From: Perkinsus olseni
Taxonomy: Eukaryota > Perkinsozoa > Perkinsida > Perkinsidae
Assembly: GCA_013115135.1 (NCBI GenBank)
Contig: JABANP010000016.1
Location: 124,001 to 188,000 of the forward strand
Direction of reading: 5' to 3'
DNA length: 64,000 nt
Position numbers and translations under genes: made by a program. Shown piece by piece: positions 1 through 10,029 of the stretch. How positions within the stretch are numbered: position 1 is the first letter of the stretch; each line of letters starts with the position of its first letter. The notes beneath the pieces were generated by a model. The model was not told the DNA's origin and searched no databases. It saw only the letters and a list, made by a program, of their open reading frames with translations.

Positions 1-39
1 AAGAAATATTGCGCAGCAGTGCCCGCAAATAGCAGTGTA

Positions 40-1895
40 AAATGTTACTCGTGGCAGCTCGCCAGAAAACGTCTTGCCCACTACACCGGTGATTAATACT
101 TCACCTCGGGTTGAACACAACTTCAACGGACTTCAGAAAAGCCGTATTATCAGGTAGATCCTCGACTGGAGAACCCATCTATTAAACCGCTGTTCTAATC
201 GAGTCTCGTTGGACTGAAATATCTCAAGTCGAATGAAAAATGGCCATAGCTCGGCCCGAGCAAACTGCAGGGTTCAATCGCGCGCGGAGCCACAAACAAC
301 CCACAATAACAGAGTGCGATAGCGATGAACCCGAGCTCCGACACAGAAGGAGCTTCCGTTGAGATAACAAAAACTTTGATCATAAATAATATCGCCTCCA
401 TTTCCTAAAGTTACAATATCAGCGATAAGAACTACCAGCATTGATCACGGACGCAATAACCCGTAGCCTGTTCATAGACACCAACGAACCCAAAGACCAG
501 ACCGAGACCGAAGTTGAGATCAGTCGCGATATAGCCGCAGAACTCATCCAGCCCTTCATCGCCGTAGTGCTTACAGGCAAACAGGACTTGATGGAGTGCA
601 AAGTATAGCATTTTCTTGGTGACCACGCGGAAGCAGGCTCCAACGTTACGAAAGGGGTGATAATAGGAGGGGCAATACTCGAAGAGAGTAAAGTCCACCA
701 GTCTACCGGGGACGGTGGGGTTAAAGAAGGCGTTGTAGGCATCTTTGGTCGGGCACTGACCTCTGCCGATGCATGTAGATATCGCATGCTGGAGGGCACG
801 CGAGCGCACGAAGAGGTAACCATTCAACACCTGATTGAGCGCAGAGATTCCTTTTCTGAGGTGGCCACAGAACTCTTCGGTAGACAAGGAGTCAGCATTT
901 CCAGGTCCGTCGCAGATATCGGTGATCTGCTGCTGGAAGTAAGCGGAGATGGCACCGGTTTGGATGGTCTTGCAGTTAGAACAGAATCGATAATCGTCCT
1001 TCTTCGTGAGATCCCCATGGCCTTCACCCAGTTCACGGCCACCGGGGCTAGGCGGGGGCGGGGCATCCATCAAGGCCTTGTCGATGAACTTGTGGACATC
1101 AGGCTCACCGAGGAGGGCCGTGAAGTTCGCGACGGCCTCGTCCACGAGAGGGTCAGTCTGGATGCTTAGAGTACCAGCGACGGTGGCGAAAATAACCAGG
1201 AGACGGGTCATGGTTGATACAGGTGGTATGACTGAAAGCCTGAAAAAGATAATAATGGATGCTATTATAATAATAACGAAGACTCGTGCAGGAAGCAGCA
1301 CCACTGAAGCAGGCTGAGTAGCAGAAGGCAGAGCAACCCCGGGCGCGACGGCTGTCTCGAATCAGACACTCCCTCCAACGGGCCAGGCACGGTTGATGAG
1401 CAAAATAGAGCGGCGGGCGGCGTCACGTCACGCCCGAGGGAGCCAGACAGCTTCACGTGCCAAATCGCTCCCGTTAGATGGCTGCAGTATCCGCGTCACC
1501 CCGCGAATGAGTGTAGTTCGCGGACACATCGACCCGTTCACCATTGCCTATCACAGGCATCCCCGTTCAGAGGAGGGCCTACCAGCTCTACAAGTAGCAG
1601 CGATAAGCTCTCGACACTTGTCTGCCGGTTGACAGGCGTGTCTACGGTGGGGGCAGGCTCATCTAACCCTGACGACGCCTCGTTGCTCACTGGCGTGCTG
1701 AACTCCGGTGAAATTCACAGCAATAGAGAGCTCCAATGCCTCAAGTTTGGAATATTGCACCTCAGCCGAGCTCTCTCCCGGTCTGGCCTTAATAAATCCT
1801 ACCTCGCATTGGGAGGCGTTTCGGAAGTCGCAGCAATGCTCCTGAAACGTTGGTGACTGTCCTCGCCAGTGACACCATCGCCCAGCGTGACGTAG
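40..1895. repeat. Segmental duplication, copy A (partner 7022-8850)
   Basis: This segment and 7022-8850 share sequence from before the secreted-protein gene to well past its 5' side. The 3' flank is nearly the same (for example the stretch starting TATCAGGTAGATCCTCGACT near 150 and 7140), as is the 5' flank around 1507-1640 and 8455-8590. Similarity fades near 1895 and 8850. No terminal repeats, target-site duplications or transposase were seen, so it looks like a plain local duplication of about 1.85 kb, same orientation, about 7 kb apart. Confidence 0.85.
432..1211 (-). CDS. Secreted cysteine-containing protein, 259 aa, paralog 1
   Basis: A single-exon gene for a 259-residue protein. The start is placed at 1211 because the frame then opens with a signal peptide (MTRLLVIFATVAGTLSIQ) and matches the start and length of the paralog at 7392-8171; an upstream in-frame Met at 1304 would add 31 residues missing from the alignable copy. 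The mature part has scattered cysteines, a proline-rich turn followed by a Gly-Arg-Glu segment, and ends CVRDQCW. The divergence from the copy is mostly amino-acid changing in the middle third. I recognise no domain. A secreted or parasitophorous role is inference from the signal peptide only. Confidence 0.8.
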   Translation of the reverse strand: MTRLLVIFATVAGTLSIQTDPLVDEAVANFTALLGEPDVHKFIDKALMDAPPPPSPGGRELGEGHGDLTKKDDYRFCSNCKTIQTGAISAYFQQQITDICDGPGNADSLSTEEFCGHLRKGISALNQVLNGYLFVRSRALQHAISTCIGRGQCPTKDAYNAFFNPTVPGRLVDFTLFEYCPSYYHPFRNVGACFRVVTKKMLYFALHQVLFACKHYGDEGLDEFCGYIATDLNFGLGLVFGFVGVYEQATGYCVRDQCW

Positions 1896-2963
1896 CAATG
1901 AGGTTGTTCATTCTCCTGCTGGAGATGTCGCTGCCAGCCAGGATAATGGTTTGCCTTTGTTGCCGTTGGAAGGCCCTCATAGAGTGGGCGTATCTCACCT
2001 CATCCAGTATAATTACATCCGGTGGGAAGTCCGCTCCGATGTGCAACTGCCCCATCTCAAGTGGCCCATTACGAATTTTCCCAGTCTGATTTCTTCCAGT
2101 GTGACGGGTTTGCAGTCCTCAGAGCCTCTGAGACAGAGGGATTTCGAAACCATGCTGGATGAGCCCGCCCAGCCTCATCTCTTCCATGTCCCGGATAGTG
2201 CTCCAGCTCAGAGCATACACTCCTTCACACATTCTTAGCACATCTGGTCTTTCGACTCGTACAGTGTCACCTTACCGAGTACGGTACTGTACCTCACGGA
2301 GGTATGCTTTCATGCTTCGAGGGATATAACCTCAAAGTTTGAGGTCCTAACTCTTCCTAGCGCGTGAGAACTCGGAACGTGGTAAGATATTTTCTCCACA
2401 AATTCCTCGCATGCACGGCTTGAAATCGCGCCTTGAAATATCAACTTTTACTGGGGAAGTATCTCCCATAACTCCGCACTTGATCTAATCCGATACATTA
2501 ATGGAAAGAGCGCTTTTCAGAATGTTATCCCTCCATGTTTCATCGCAACAATCGTTTCTGATAGAAACGGGCGGTCGGGTTTACGACTGTATACTCCACG
2601 TTCTTGGGACCAAAGAAAGACCCGCGAGTAACTTCACAAATCAAGCGGGAGAAGTCTAGTTAGAGACTTTCTTGGAGCCCCGTTTACGGCGTAGAGGAAA
2701 CGGGCCAGCGAGAACGATATTCACTTGGAGGGGAAATCGTCAGAGCGCTGGACACACACCCGCGAGGGAGCCGAAGATACGTGTGCGACACAATGGGTGC
2801 ACGCGTGCTCGCGTGCCATACGCGATGACTTGCTCAGTCACAAGTCATCATTTAGCGTATTGCGAACGGCTTTTTTTCTTCACGAAGCTCACCCTCGACG
2901 CTGGGGGACCTGTTGCCGCGGAAGCAGAGCCTAGGCTGGAAGCCATGCTAAGTCGGCATTGCT
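1896..2963. other. Gene-poor stretch without supported gene
   Basis: Reading frames here are short, lack family motifs and do not join into a convincing spliced gene. A stem of 9 bp (2824-2832 with 2841-2849) with an 8-nt loop lies just before the palindrome cluster. I see nothing else that can be supported. Confidence 0.5.
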
Positions 2964-3006
2964 AACCACCCAGCGCTCCTGCTAGTAGCAGGGGCGCTGG
3001 GTGGTT
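2964..3006. repeat. 43-nt short-loop palindrome
   Basis: AACCACCCAGCGC (2964-2976) pairs with GCGCTGGGTGGTT (2994-3006), and inside it CCTGCT pairs with AGCAGG around a 3-nt loop AGT. There is one mismatch (T/G) between the two stems. This is the longest-armed member of the cluster that runs to 5286. Confidence 0.9.
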
Positions 3007-3030
3007 GCTGACTAGTAGCAGGCTGTACCG

Positions 3031-3101
3031 ACGGTAGCCTACCGTAGCACCAAGTCTGCACTGCTCTCAGGCACTCTCAGGATCTGACAGATCCGATCTG
3101 T
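3031..3101. repeat. Short-loop palindromes, pair
   Basis: ACGGTAG-C-CTACCGT at 3031-3045 is perfect with a 1-nt spacer. At 3080-3101 two perfect 15-nt palindromes overlap: GGATCTG-A-CAGATCC (3080-3094) and ACAGATC-C-GATCTGT (3087-3101), each with a 1-nt spacer. Confidence 0.9.
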
Positions 3102-3579
3102 AGTGCTTCATCGAGCTGCCCACGCAAGCAGTAGAAGCGGATCCGGTTACGAGCTACATCCCGCTTCCTAGATACAGTACCAGACATCTAAAGACATCTG
3201 TACAGGCTACAGGTTCGTGTTTGGCTGCTTTCAGTGCCTTTCCCAACCCTAGCGTCTATGGGATTTCCCGGGAGAGGCTTACTCGCTTTGAGTACGTCTA
3301 GCTCTAGTAAGCGCAGCACTGCAAGTCCTTCAGTGAGTGATATACCGGTAATCAAGCAACTGAACGGGTATAGGGTGCCTGGGCTGACATTGTTGACAAT
3401 GTTGACATTTCGAGCTCGTGACAGAGTGAACTCACACCCTCGATGGCTGTTGGTGAGCTCACTGGCGCGCTTCAAAGTGAAAGGATTATTACTGCGAGCA
3501 GCTCGTCGGAAACAACAGGTCAGGGAACCACCTGATTCATTATGAATCGTTAGGATTGCTTCGTCTAGCTGTTAACACG

Positions 3580-3644
3580 TTGAACTAAGTTAGTTCAAGT
3601 TGAACTGTTCAACTAACGCGCGGGAGTCTCTCGCCGAGAGACTC
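3580..3644. repeat. Back-to-back hairpin trio
   Basis: Three palindromes are packed almost end to end: TTGAACTA-AGT-TAGTTCAA (3580-3598), then with no gap GTTGAAC-T-GTTCAAC (3599-3613), then GAGTCTCTCG-C-CGAGAGACTC (3624-3644). Spacers are 3, 1 and 1 nt; arms are perfect. Confidence 0.92.
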
Positions 3645-3811
3645 AGCTTCGATTTCTACCACAGGAAAGTAGGGTATAGAAAGTGAGTACATCTCGATTT
3701 TCCTAGCATGGGCTAATTGCCAGAAGGCAACATCTTAGGAGAGATTGGAAGGAGCGTATGAGAGGGCTGAGGAACGAAGGCGAGACGGGTGCAAAGTGCA
3801 TTGCTAAGCCG

Positions 3812-3904
3812 CTTCGCGTCGCGAAGTTCGCGATGGCATGATCCATGCCATCGCGAATTTTTCAACATGCCATTGGCAATGCCAATTTGGCATGCTGAAA
3901 AATT
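3812..3904. repeat. Triple contiguous hairpin element
   Basis: Three palindromes abut: CTTCGCG-T-CGCGAAG (3812-3826), TTCGCGATGGCATG-ATC-CATGCCATCGCGAA (3827-3857; arms 14 bp, perfect) and an imperfect 49-nt one at 3856-3904 (outer arms AATTTTTCA and TGAAAAATT, inner arms built on GCCA/TGGC). The second and third share the core GGCATG/CATGCC. Nothing coding covers them. Confidence 0.92.
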
Positions 3905-4075
3905 CGGTGTGCGGTGTCTCTTGGCCAAATGTCGAGTCTTCCCAGTGCTTATTCGAGGGCGACATTGGGCGACATAGACTACGGAGCTAGTCATCAGGAA
4001 ATAAGAGTGATTCTTACCACGAGTGGGATATTATGAAATAAGACATACTCCTGATTCGATCGCTCGGGTGCACCC

Positions 4076-4160
4076 GGGGTGCAGCACCCCGCAAGCACGT
4101 ACATAACTCGGTCCGCTGTGTTCCTCGGAGGAAGTTAGTAACTTCAAGTTACGAACTTCC
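4076..4160. repeat. Short-loop palindromes, pair
   Basis: GGGGTGC-A-GCACCCC at 4076-4090 is perfect. GGAAGTTAGTAACTT-C-AAGTTACGAACTTCC at 4130-4160 has 15-bp arms with one mismatch. Both have a 1-nt spacer. Confidence 0.88.
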
Positions 4161-4935
4161 TGCGTGCAGCGGAGCGGAAAGATACTGGAAAGAATAGAAC
4201 TGGGTGAAATCAGGGTTGTCGTTTTTGGGAAAAGAAGTTCGAAGTTCCCGGGAGTTTCCGGGGAAATTCAATGACTACCGTGAATTTGGACAGAAGTATC
4301 CGTCTCGAGCTGGCCACGGACTTGTAGAACAAATAACAAAGTGCTGGAGAAAGCAGTACAGAATCACCATAATCGTAGTATGGCATGCTCGTGAACCTCA
4401 GCTATCATTTTGTCACACCGAAGGGGAAGGTCAACGCGGCGTTCACCTTCCACAGCCTGTGGAACACAGGTCTATCTTCCATATTCGCTGCCCTGGTTAG
4501 CACGCTCAGTGCATGTGCACAGAGGTTATAGCTAGGTTGCATATTGCAGCTTCCATTTCTTGCATCCTGAACTCGGCCTGGACGCTTGCAGGGCATTCGA
4601 GTGCTCATGGTTCAGAAACTGGAAAGAATGGAGATCCACTTTGAGAGCATCACGAATACCACTTCTCGCAGCGGACCAAGCCCATACGATAGCATTCAAT
4701 GCTGGGCTGTTGGCGCCAGCTGAAGTGGAGTACCATCATCGTAATTGATAGCGACTTCCCCCTAAATCGTTGTTCAGCTTCTCAGTCTTCCCCAGAGCTT
4801 CGCACATCATTTCATGCTTATCCGGCTGATTCAGAGTTCCGGGGTGGACTGTGAAAAATATCACTCCACGGTAAGTAACCAAAGCTGCCATGTGGAAATG
4901 GGTCCCCTAGCTGTGGGGCCCCCTAGGCACGGGTT

Positions 4936-5286
4936 CGTCGCAGATTCTGCGACGCCGAAAGAACGTGCTCTCGTCCCAGTTGAATAAGTGATGAACTTCC
5001 GTGGCAGTCGACAACCGCATGGGGAGATATCGAGCTCACACGGAGCGCCAAATTCTTGCGTGATCGTGTTCATCGTAACTATCCATGTGCCTCGCATCAA
5101 CTCAGACAATATGGGAGATCTTGGAGCGGCTCCAATGGAGTCTCTAGTAAGCACGGCCTATTCTGAATAGGCGTATCTTCGCTTTAACAGCTGATCGGAT
5201 CAGCCTGATCCGAAATCTTTGCGGGACTTCGTATTCGCCGTGGTCTGCATCCACAAATTAGTGCGCTCTGAGAGCAGCTCTCAGAG
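4936..5286. repeat. Short-loop palindromes, group of four
   Basis: CGTCGCAG-ATT-CTGCGACG (4936-4954), GCCTATTC-T-GAATAGGC (5156-5172), CGGATCAG-C-CTGATCCG (5196-5212, overlapping CTGATC-G-GATCAG at 5191-5203) and CTCTGAGAGC-A-GCTCTCAGAG (5266-5286). All arms are perfect, with spacers of 3, 1, 1 and 1 nt. Confidence 0.9.
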
Positions 5287-5407
5287 CAGTTAGACCTACT
5301 GAACAGAGTGCCTTCGGTCGTTCACCTCGAATGCATAGGTCTCGCATGTTTTTTACGGTCCAGCCCATTCTACAGATCAAGCGAGGGAAAGATAATAGAT
5401 ACAAAGA

Positions 5408-5828
5408 TCATATATCTTTCGCCAAAGCTCTGAACCGCGCGACATCAAGGGTATTTATGCCGACAAACTCGCATATTTCACTCTCAGATAGAGAAGCACC
5501 AAAACAGCGTAATCTGATCTCCTCCAATCTAGGGCATTTGACCAGCCTATGCTCAATATCATCAACTACTTCTACATGCGATCGTTTATACGTGGGACAT
5601 AAAGAGGATTCGACTCTACCTTTTTTAAAACAAGTAATCAAAGCACTCGGACCACTTGCCTGCGTTGATCTGATTACAAGTGGACTGAATATATCTCAAT
5701 GATACTGGTTTATTGAGCTCACGCACCGATATGTCCTCGGGCAATTTGAGGATCGGGGTTCGTGCTCTATCTCTATCAACATAGGATTTAACAGCAGATA
5801 CAGGTAATGAGCACAAAGATTGATCCAT
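5408..5828 (-). pseudogene. 3' remnant of a non-LTR retrotransposon ORF
   Basis: The minus-strand frame at 5408-5641 has the C-terminal zinc-knuckle-like signature found after the reverse transcriptase/RNase H part of non-LTR elements: two cysteines, then ...EHRLVKCPRLEEIR... (Cys-X-Cys...His...Cys with a CPRLEE core). A preceding block in another frame (5625-5828) supplies the usual residues just upstream, so a frame break lies near 5625-5641. No reverse transcriptase motif remains in the window. It is a 5'-truncated, broken element; a cellular gene is unlikely. Confidence 0.7.
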
Positions 5829-6015
5829 CTTTAGTCACCTCTTATACGAAGAAAGTCTATACAGGGATTCCCATACAGGAATGAGATCGGCGGACATACT
5901 ATGGGGATCACCTTTACAGCCACGGCAGCTCTCATCATCAGATTTGTGACTTGGAGTTGGTTTCATGATAGGCGAAACGCCCAGCCTACAACAGTCGGAC
6001 GTCAGAATCCATCAG

Positions 6016-6135
6016 TGCAGCGAAATTGAATCTAGGACCAGCGAAATTGATTTTTGCATTTCGTCGAAATTGAACTTACTTCGGGTGCGCCGGCTAAATT
6101 GATTGTACTATCGCGCGCGCTGGGGAAATTGATCT
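6016..6135. repeat. Degenerate GCGAAATTGA repeats, left block
   Basis: The motif (G)CGAAATTGA or a one-base variant recurs at about 6018, 6042, 6064, 6091 and 6123, spaced about 22-32 bp. The last copy reads GAAATTGATCTT. A related block occurs at 6976-7036, on the other side of the ORF at 6280-6723. Confidence 0.75.
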
Positions 6136-6444
6136 TCATCAGGTAAAGTCGTAGACTTCGCCGCGGGTGAAGCATCATCGAGAGGATTGTATCAGGTTCC
6201 TTTGCGCCGCCAGGGGACAACAGAGCACACAACTAGCAGCTCATAGCGTCGACAGTAGTGCAAGTATGTTTCCGTCACTTTGAGAAGGACTCGTGTTCTG
6301 GTGATAAGCGAGCTTAACTTCGCTCACGGAGAGAGGTCTGTGCTTCCCTGCGGAAACGCGTGGGTTGTCGCTCTCTTCGTTTTAGTTTCCCTTGTTTCTT
6401 TCTTCGACCCGGGTGGTCTACGTCAAGATATCGTATTCCCCAGT

Positions 6445-6723
6445 ATGGCTTCTACTCACGGTTCCGTAGCGGAAGACCTAGAACCTATAGCAGAAGCTGT
6501 TTGTGACAGTGCCGCGATCGCGAAAGCCATTTGCGAAGTCCTTGCTTCACGGCATATCACGCGGGTCAGATCGCTGGCTGCTATAACTTCGGGCTGCGTG
6601 GCAAGCTGTCTTACCGCTTTCGACAAGGATGTCATGGCTGATGTTGCAGATGCAAATGCGCGCAAGAGTGCATTGGCATCCCTACTTCTTCGTTGCACGA
6701 AGAAGCAACACCACAACCGCTAG
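6445..6723 (+). CDS. Unrecognised small ORF, possible retroelement ORF1 start
   Basis: The frame is open from 6280; the Met at 6445 gives 92 residues (MASTHGSVAEDLEPIAEAVC...). The N-terminal extension from 6280 would add a hydrophobic stretch. The body is helical with two VADAxARKSALASLL-like turns and looks like an N-terminal helical module rather than random frame. Its position between the two GCGAAATTGA repeat blocks and near a dead non-LTR tail suggests mobile-element origin, but this is inference. No enzymatic motif is present. Confidence 0.35.
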   Translation: MASTHGSVAEDLEPIAEAVCDSAAIAKAICEVLASRHITRVRSLAAITSGCVASCLTAFDKDVMADVADANARKSALASLLLRCTKKQHHNR

Positions 6724-6975
6724 CCCGTGTTCTAACTCGGGCTTCGAATGCTGAGGAGGTGCCCTGTCGGCACTACGAGCCTATTGTCGCCTTCAGTGTG
6801 TGGCTAAGATGGCCTCCGAAGGAGGTCGTCGTAGCACCTAAGCCAGCTTGCCCAACCAGATGGGCTCCTGGTGACGGTGACGTAAGCCCAGACTCCCTCA
6901 GCACATTGCGGTTAGGTACGAGTGCTTCGGCGTCCCCATCCCAATCCTCGTAGTCAGAGGTTTCATACTAACTCG

Positions 6976-7036
6976 CCCTGCGAAATTGATCTTACTAATC
7001 GCGAAATAGGTCTTCAAAAGGTGTAGCGCGAAATGA
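6976..7036. repeat. Degenerate GCGAAATTGA repeats, right block
   Basis: GCGAAATTGATCTT (about 6978), GCGAAATAGGTCTT (about 6999) and GCGAAATGATAC (about 7028) occur in tandem at 20-30 bp spacing. The last one runs directly into duplication copy B. The GAAATTGATCTT core is shared with the left block near 6123. Confidence 0.75.
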
Positions 7037-8850
7037 TACTCGTGACAGCTCGCCAGAAATTTTCCTGCCCACCACACCAGTGAATAACACTCCACCTCGG
7101 GTTGAACACAACTTCAACGGGCGTCAGAAAAGCCGCATTATCAGGTAGATCCTCGACTGGAGAACCCATCTATTAAACCGCTGTCCTAATCGAGTCTCGT
7201 TGGACTGAAATATCTCAAGTGGTATTAAAAAATGGCCATAGCTCGGCCCGAGCAAACCATAAGTGGTCTAGTGCACCATGAAGGACCGTCATGGCGGAGA
7301 ACCTGAACTCCGACATAGAAAGAGTTTAACAAAAACTTCAATCGTTAATAATATCCTCTTTCGGAGAGTTATAAGATAGCGTTAATAAGAACTACCAGCA
7401 CCCATCACGGACACAATAACCCGTAGCCTGCTCGTAGACACCAATTAACCCAAAGACCAGACCGAGACCGAAGTTGGCATCAGTCGCGATGAAGCCGCAG
7501 AACTCGAGCAGATCTTCGTCGACAGTCTTCTTACAGGCACCTATTACCTCATGAAACGCAAAGAATAGCATTTTCTTGGTCACTGCTCGGAAGCAGGCAC
7601 CAACACTAGGGAAGGGGTGATAATAGGAAGGACAAAACTCGAACTTAGTGAAGTCCACCAGTCTACCGGGGATGATCGGGTTGAAGAAGGCGTTGAAAAC
7701 ATCTTTGGTCGGGCACTGACCTGTGCCGATGCATGTAGATAACGCCAGCTGTTTGGAACGGGAGCGCACGTAGATGTAACCAGTCAGCACAAGATCGAGA
7801 TTAGAGATTCTCTTTCTGAGGTAGCAACAGAACTCCTTGGTAGACAAGGAGTCAGCATATCCAGGTCCGTCGCAGATATCAGTGATCTGCTGCTGGAAGT
7901 AAGCGGCGTTGGACCGGCCATGGATGGACATGCAGTTAGAACAGAATGGAAAATCGTCCTTCTTCGTTAAATCCCCATGGCCTTCACCCAGTTCACGGCC
8001 ACCGGGGCTAGGCGGGAGCGGGGCATCCATCAAGGCCTTGTCGATGAACTTGTGGACATCAGGCTCACCGAGGAGGGCCGTGAAGTTCGCGACAGCCTCG
8101 TCCATGAGAGGGTCAGCCTGGATGCTTAGAGTACCAGCGACGGTAGCGAAGATAACCAGGAGACGGGTCATAGTTGATACTGGTAATATGACTGAAAGCC
8201 TGGAAATGATAATACACGATGGAGTGAGTCTGTACGATAGCTCATGTTAGAGGCAACGGCACTAAAATCAGCCGAGGGGCAGATCACCCCAGGCACAGTG
8301 GCTGTCGCGAACCAGATTATCGGGCTCAGACAAGAGATGAAATGCGGGGCATTTGAACGATGAGCGGCGTCACGTCACTATCGAGGAAACAAAGACAACT
8401 TCACGTACCAAAGTGATCCCGTTCGGTTGCTGCGGTCGCCGCGTCACCTCGTAAATGAGTGTAGTTTTCGGACACAACCATCTGTTCACCATTGCCTATC
8501 ACAGGCATCCCCGTTCAGAGGAGGGCCTACCAGCTCTACTAGCAGCAGAGATGAGCTGTCGACGATTATTTGCTGGTAGACAGGCGTGTCAACAGCAGGG
8601 ACAGCCCCCTTCGGACTTCACGATGCGTCATTGCCCACTGGCGTGCCGCACTCTGGTGATATTCACAGCAATAGGGAGCTTTGACGCTTCACACGATTAA
8701 TATCGCCTCTCAGTTGAATTCTCTCCGCCTTTGGCCAAAAAGCTCGCTCATGGCGAACTGGTGCGTAATGGAAAGTTGGGAAAATCTTCGTCTAGCAGTG
8801 GTGGCTGTCCCTTCGAGTGACCCTATCGCACGGCGGGACGTCAAGGGTGA
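7022..8850. repeat. Segmental duplication, copy B (partner 40-1895)
   Basis: Same-orientation copy of 40-1895, including the gene, its downstream sequence and the region around 8455-8590 that matches 1507-1640 closely. Non-coding parts carry many substitutions and some indels, so the duplication is not recent. Confidence 0.85.
7392..8171 (-). CDS. Secreted cysteine-containing protein, 259 aa, paralog 2
   Basis: Same length and start as the gene at 432-1211, with an identical signal peptide (MTRLLVIFATVAGTLSIQ) and near-identical first 95 residues. It then diverges in short patches (for example around residues 125-150) while cysteines, the CPTKD motif, the FEFCPSYYHPF region and the end CVRDGCW are kept. 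Both copies keep an open frame, so both are probably functional. No known domain; function unknown. Confidence 0.82.
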   Translation of the reverse strand: MTRLLVIFATVAGTLSIQADPLMDEAVANFTALLGEPDVHKFIDKALMDAPLPPSPGGRELGEGHGDLTKKDDFPFCSNCMSIHGRSNAAYFQQQITDICDGPGYADSLSTKEFCCYLRKRISNLDLVLTGYIYVRSRSKQLALSTCIGTGQCPTKDVFNAFFNPIIPGRLVDFTKFEFCPSYYHPFPSVGACFRAVTKKMLFFAFHEVIGACKKTVDEDLLEFCGFIATDANFGLGLVFGLIGVYEQATGYCVRDGCW

Positions 8851-10029
8851 CGGCTAGCCATCTGTCGTAGTTCAAAGGGCCTACGACTGCACGCGGCGTT
8901 CTGCTGCTCGAAAGCAGCTCGTGGCATAGCGAGAGTCGCTCGTTGAGCCTCACGGCCGACTAGCTAGTGTTAAACAGCATCTCCGAGATAACGCCGACAA
9001 ACTCGGGGGGTCCAACTAGAAATCCTTGTGGTGATTCGGTACGTAAGTGAAAAGGCAAGATCACCTTCTTCACTCACGTTCACGTTGTCAACTCACGCTA
9101 ACTCACCCATGCTCGCTCGTTCCTGGAATGGTACGGTGTGTCGGTATTCCAGGACCGAGAACCCTTCCTGTGAAACGGAACTTGGCGTAGCGTCACCCCG
9201 ACCATTTGAGCTCCAGCAAATGACGACTACAAGGGTACCGATCAAGATAGGATTGTTGTAGTCGGCATAACTGCATCAACCTTGCACGCGTCCCCTGTTC
9301 GCCATCTTCCAGAGCAGGTTCTCACTCCGATGAGAGAGTGAGCCTTCACAACAGCGCGAAGTGAAATCTTGATGCCCTCCAACATATGTCCAACGGATTT
9401 TAGGCTACGAGTTGAGGTGCATGAATCCATCATAATATTCATTCATGAATTGGGTTGTTTGGGGCCCTTTAAGTTTGATGTATGGCAACACTGTGCTGCT
9501 GTGAAGTGACCACCGTTCTACGGCATACGACTATCGCGTAAACTCGTGTACGTGTTTTTCACGAGCCTTCACGCTCCTGCAGCGGTGTAAAGTTCGTTCA
9601 TGCTGCTGACCACAGCCTTTCAACTATGAACACACGACGTGACGGAAAAGGTGAGGTATCGTGCGCCTAGTACCCAGTAGAGAGATTGCTCCCATAGTAT
9701 TCAATAGAATCTATTGAATAGATGTCTCCATCTTAGGTAACGTAAGTCAGGTTTTCCCGTGTCGCCCATATCATCGACCGAGGCATGACGCTAGCGCGCA
9801 TCACTCAGATGTTACTGTATGTGAAAGCCTTCGACTTCCATGCACTAGAAGTGTTTTGGGTTCAGTTCAATTTACTACACAACGCACGCGCATCTTCCGT
9901 TGTGGGAGTCCCACAGAGTGCCGATCGAATGCCCCCACATATCGAGTTGTCACATAAGTACTCAACTCAAAACATGGTGGATTCGGGAGAAACTTGCCGT
10001 GACGCTGCGATAACTGTTCAGCATTTCTT
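8851..10029. other. Intergenic stretch with two short-loop palindromes
   Basis: No supported gene. TATTCAATAG-AAT-CTATTGAATA (9698-9720) and TGTGGGA-G-TCCCACA (9901-9915) are perfect palindromes with 3- and 1-nt spacers, like the 2.9-5.3 kb cluster. Frames at 9028-9261 and 9785-10033 have no recognisable content. Confidence 0.5.

Noticed and set aside
657..1169. Plus-strand 170-codon frame
   Set aside because: It is the antisense shadow of the secreted-protein gene at 432-1211; the paralogous copy does not keep it open.
2964..5286. CRISPR-like array
   Set aside because: The palindromes all differ in sequence and there is no repeat-spacer periodicity; the DNA is eukaryotic.
40..8850. Transposon origin of the 1.85 kb duplication
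   Set aside because: No terminal repeats, target-site duplications or transposase at the borders of either copy.
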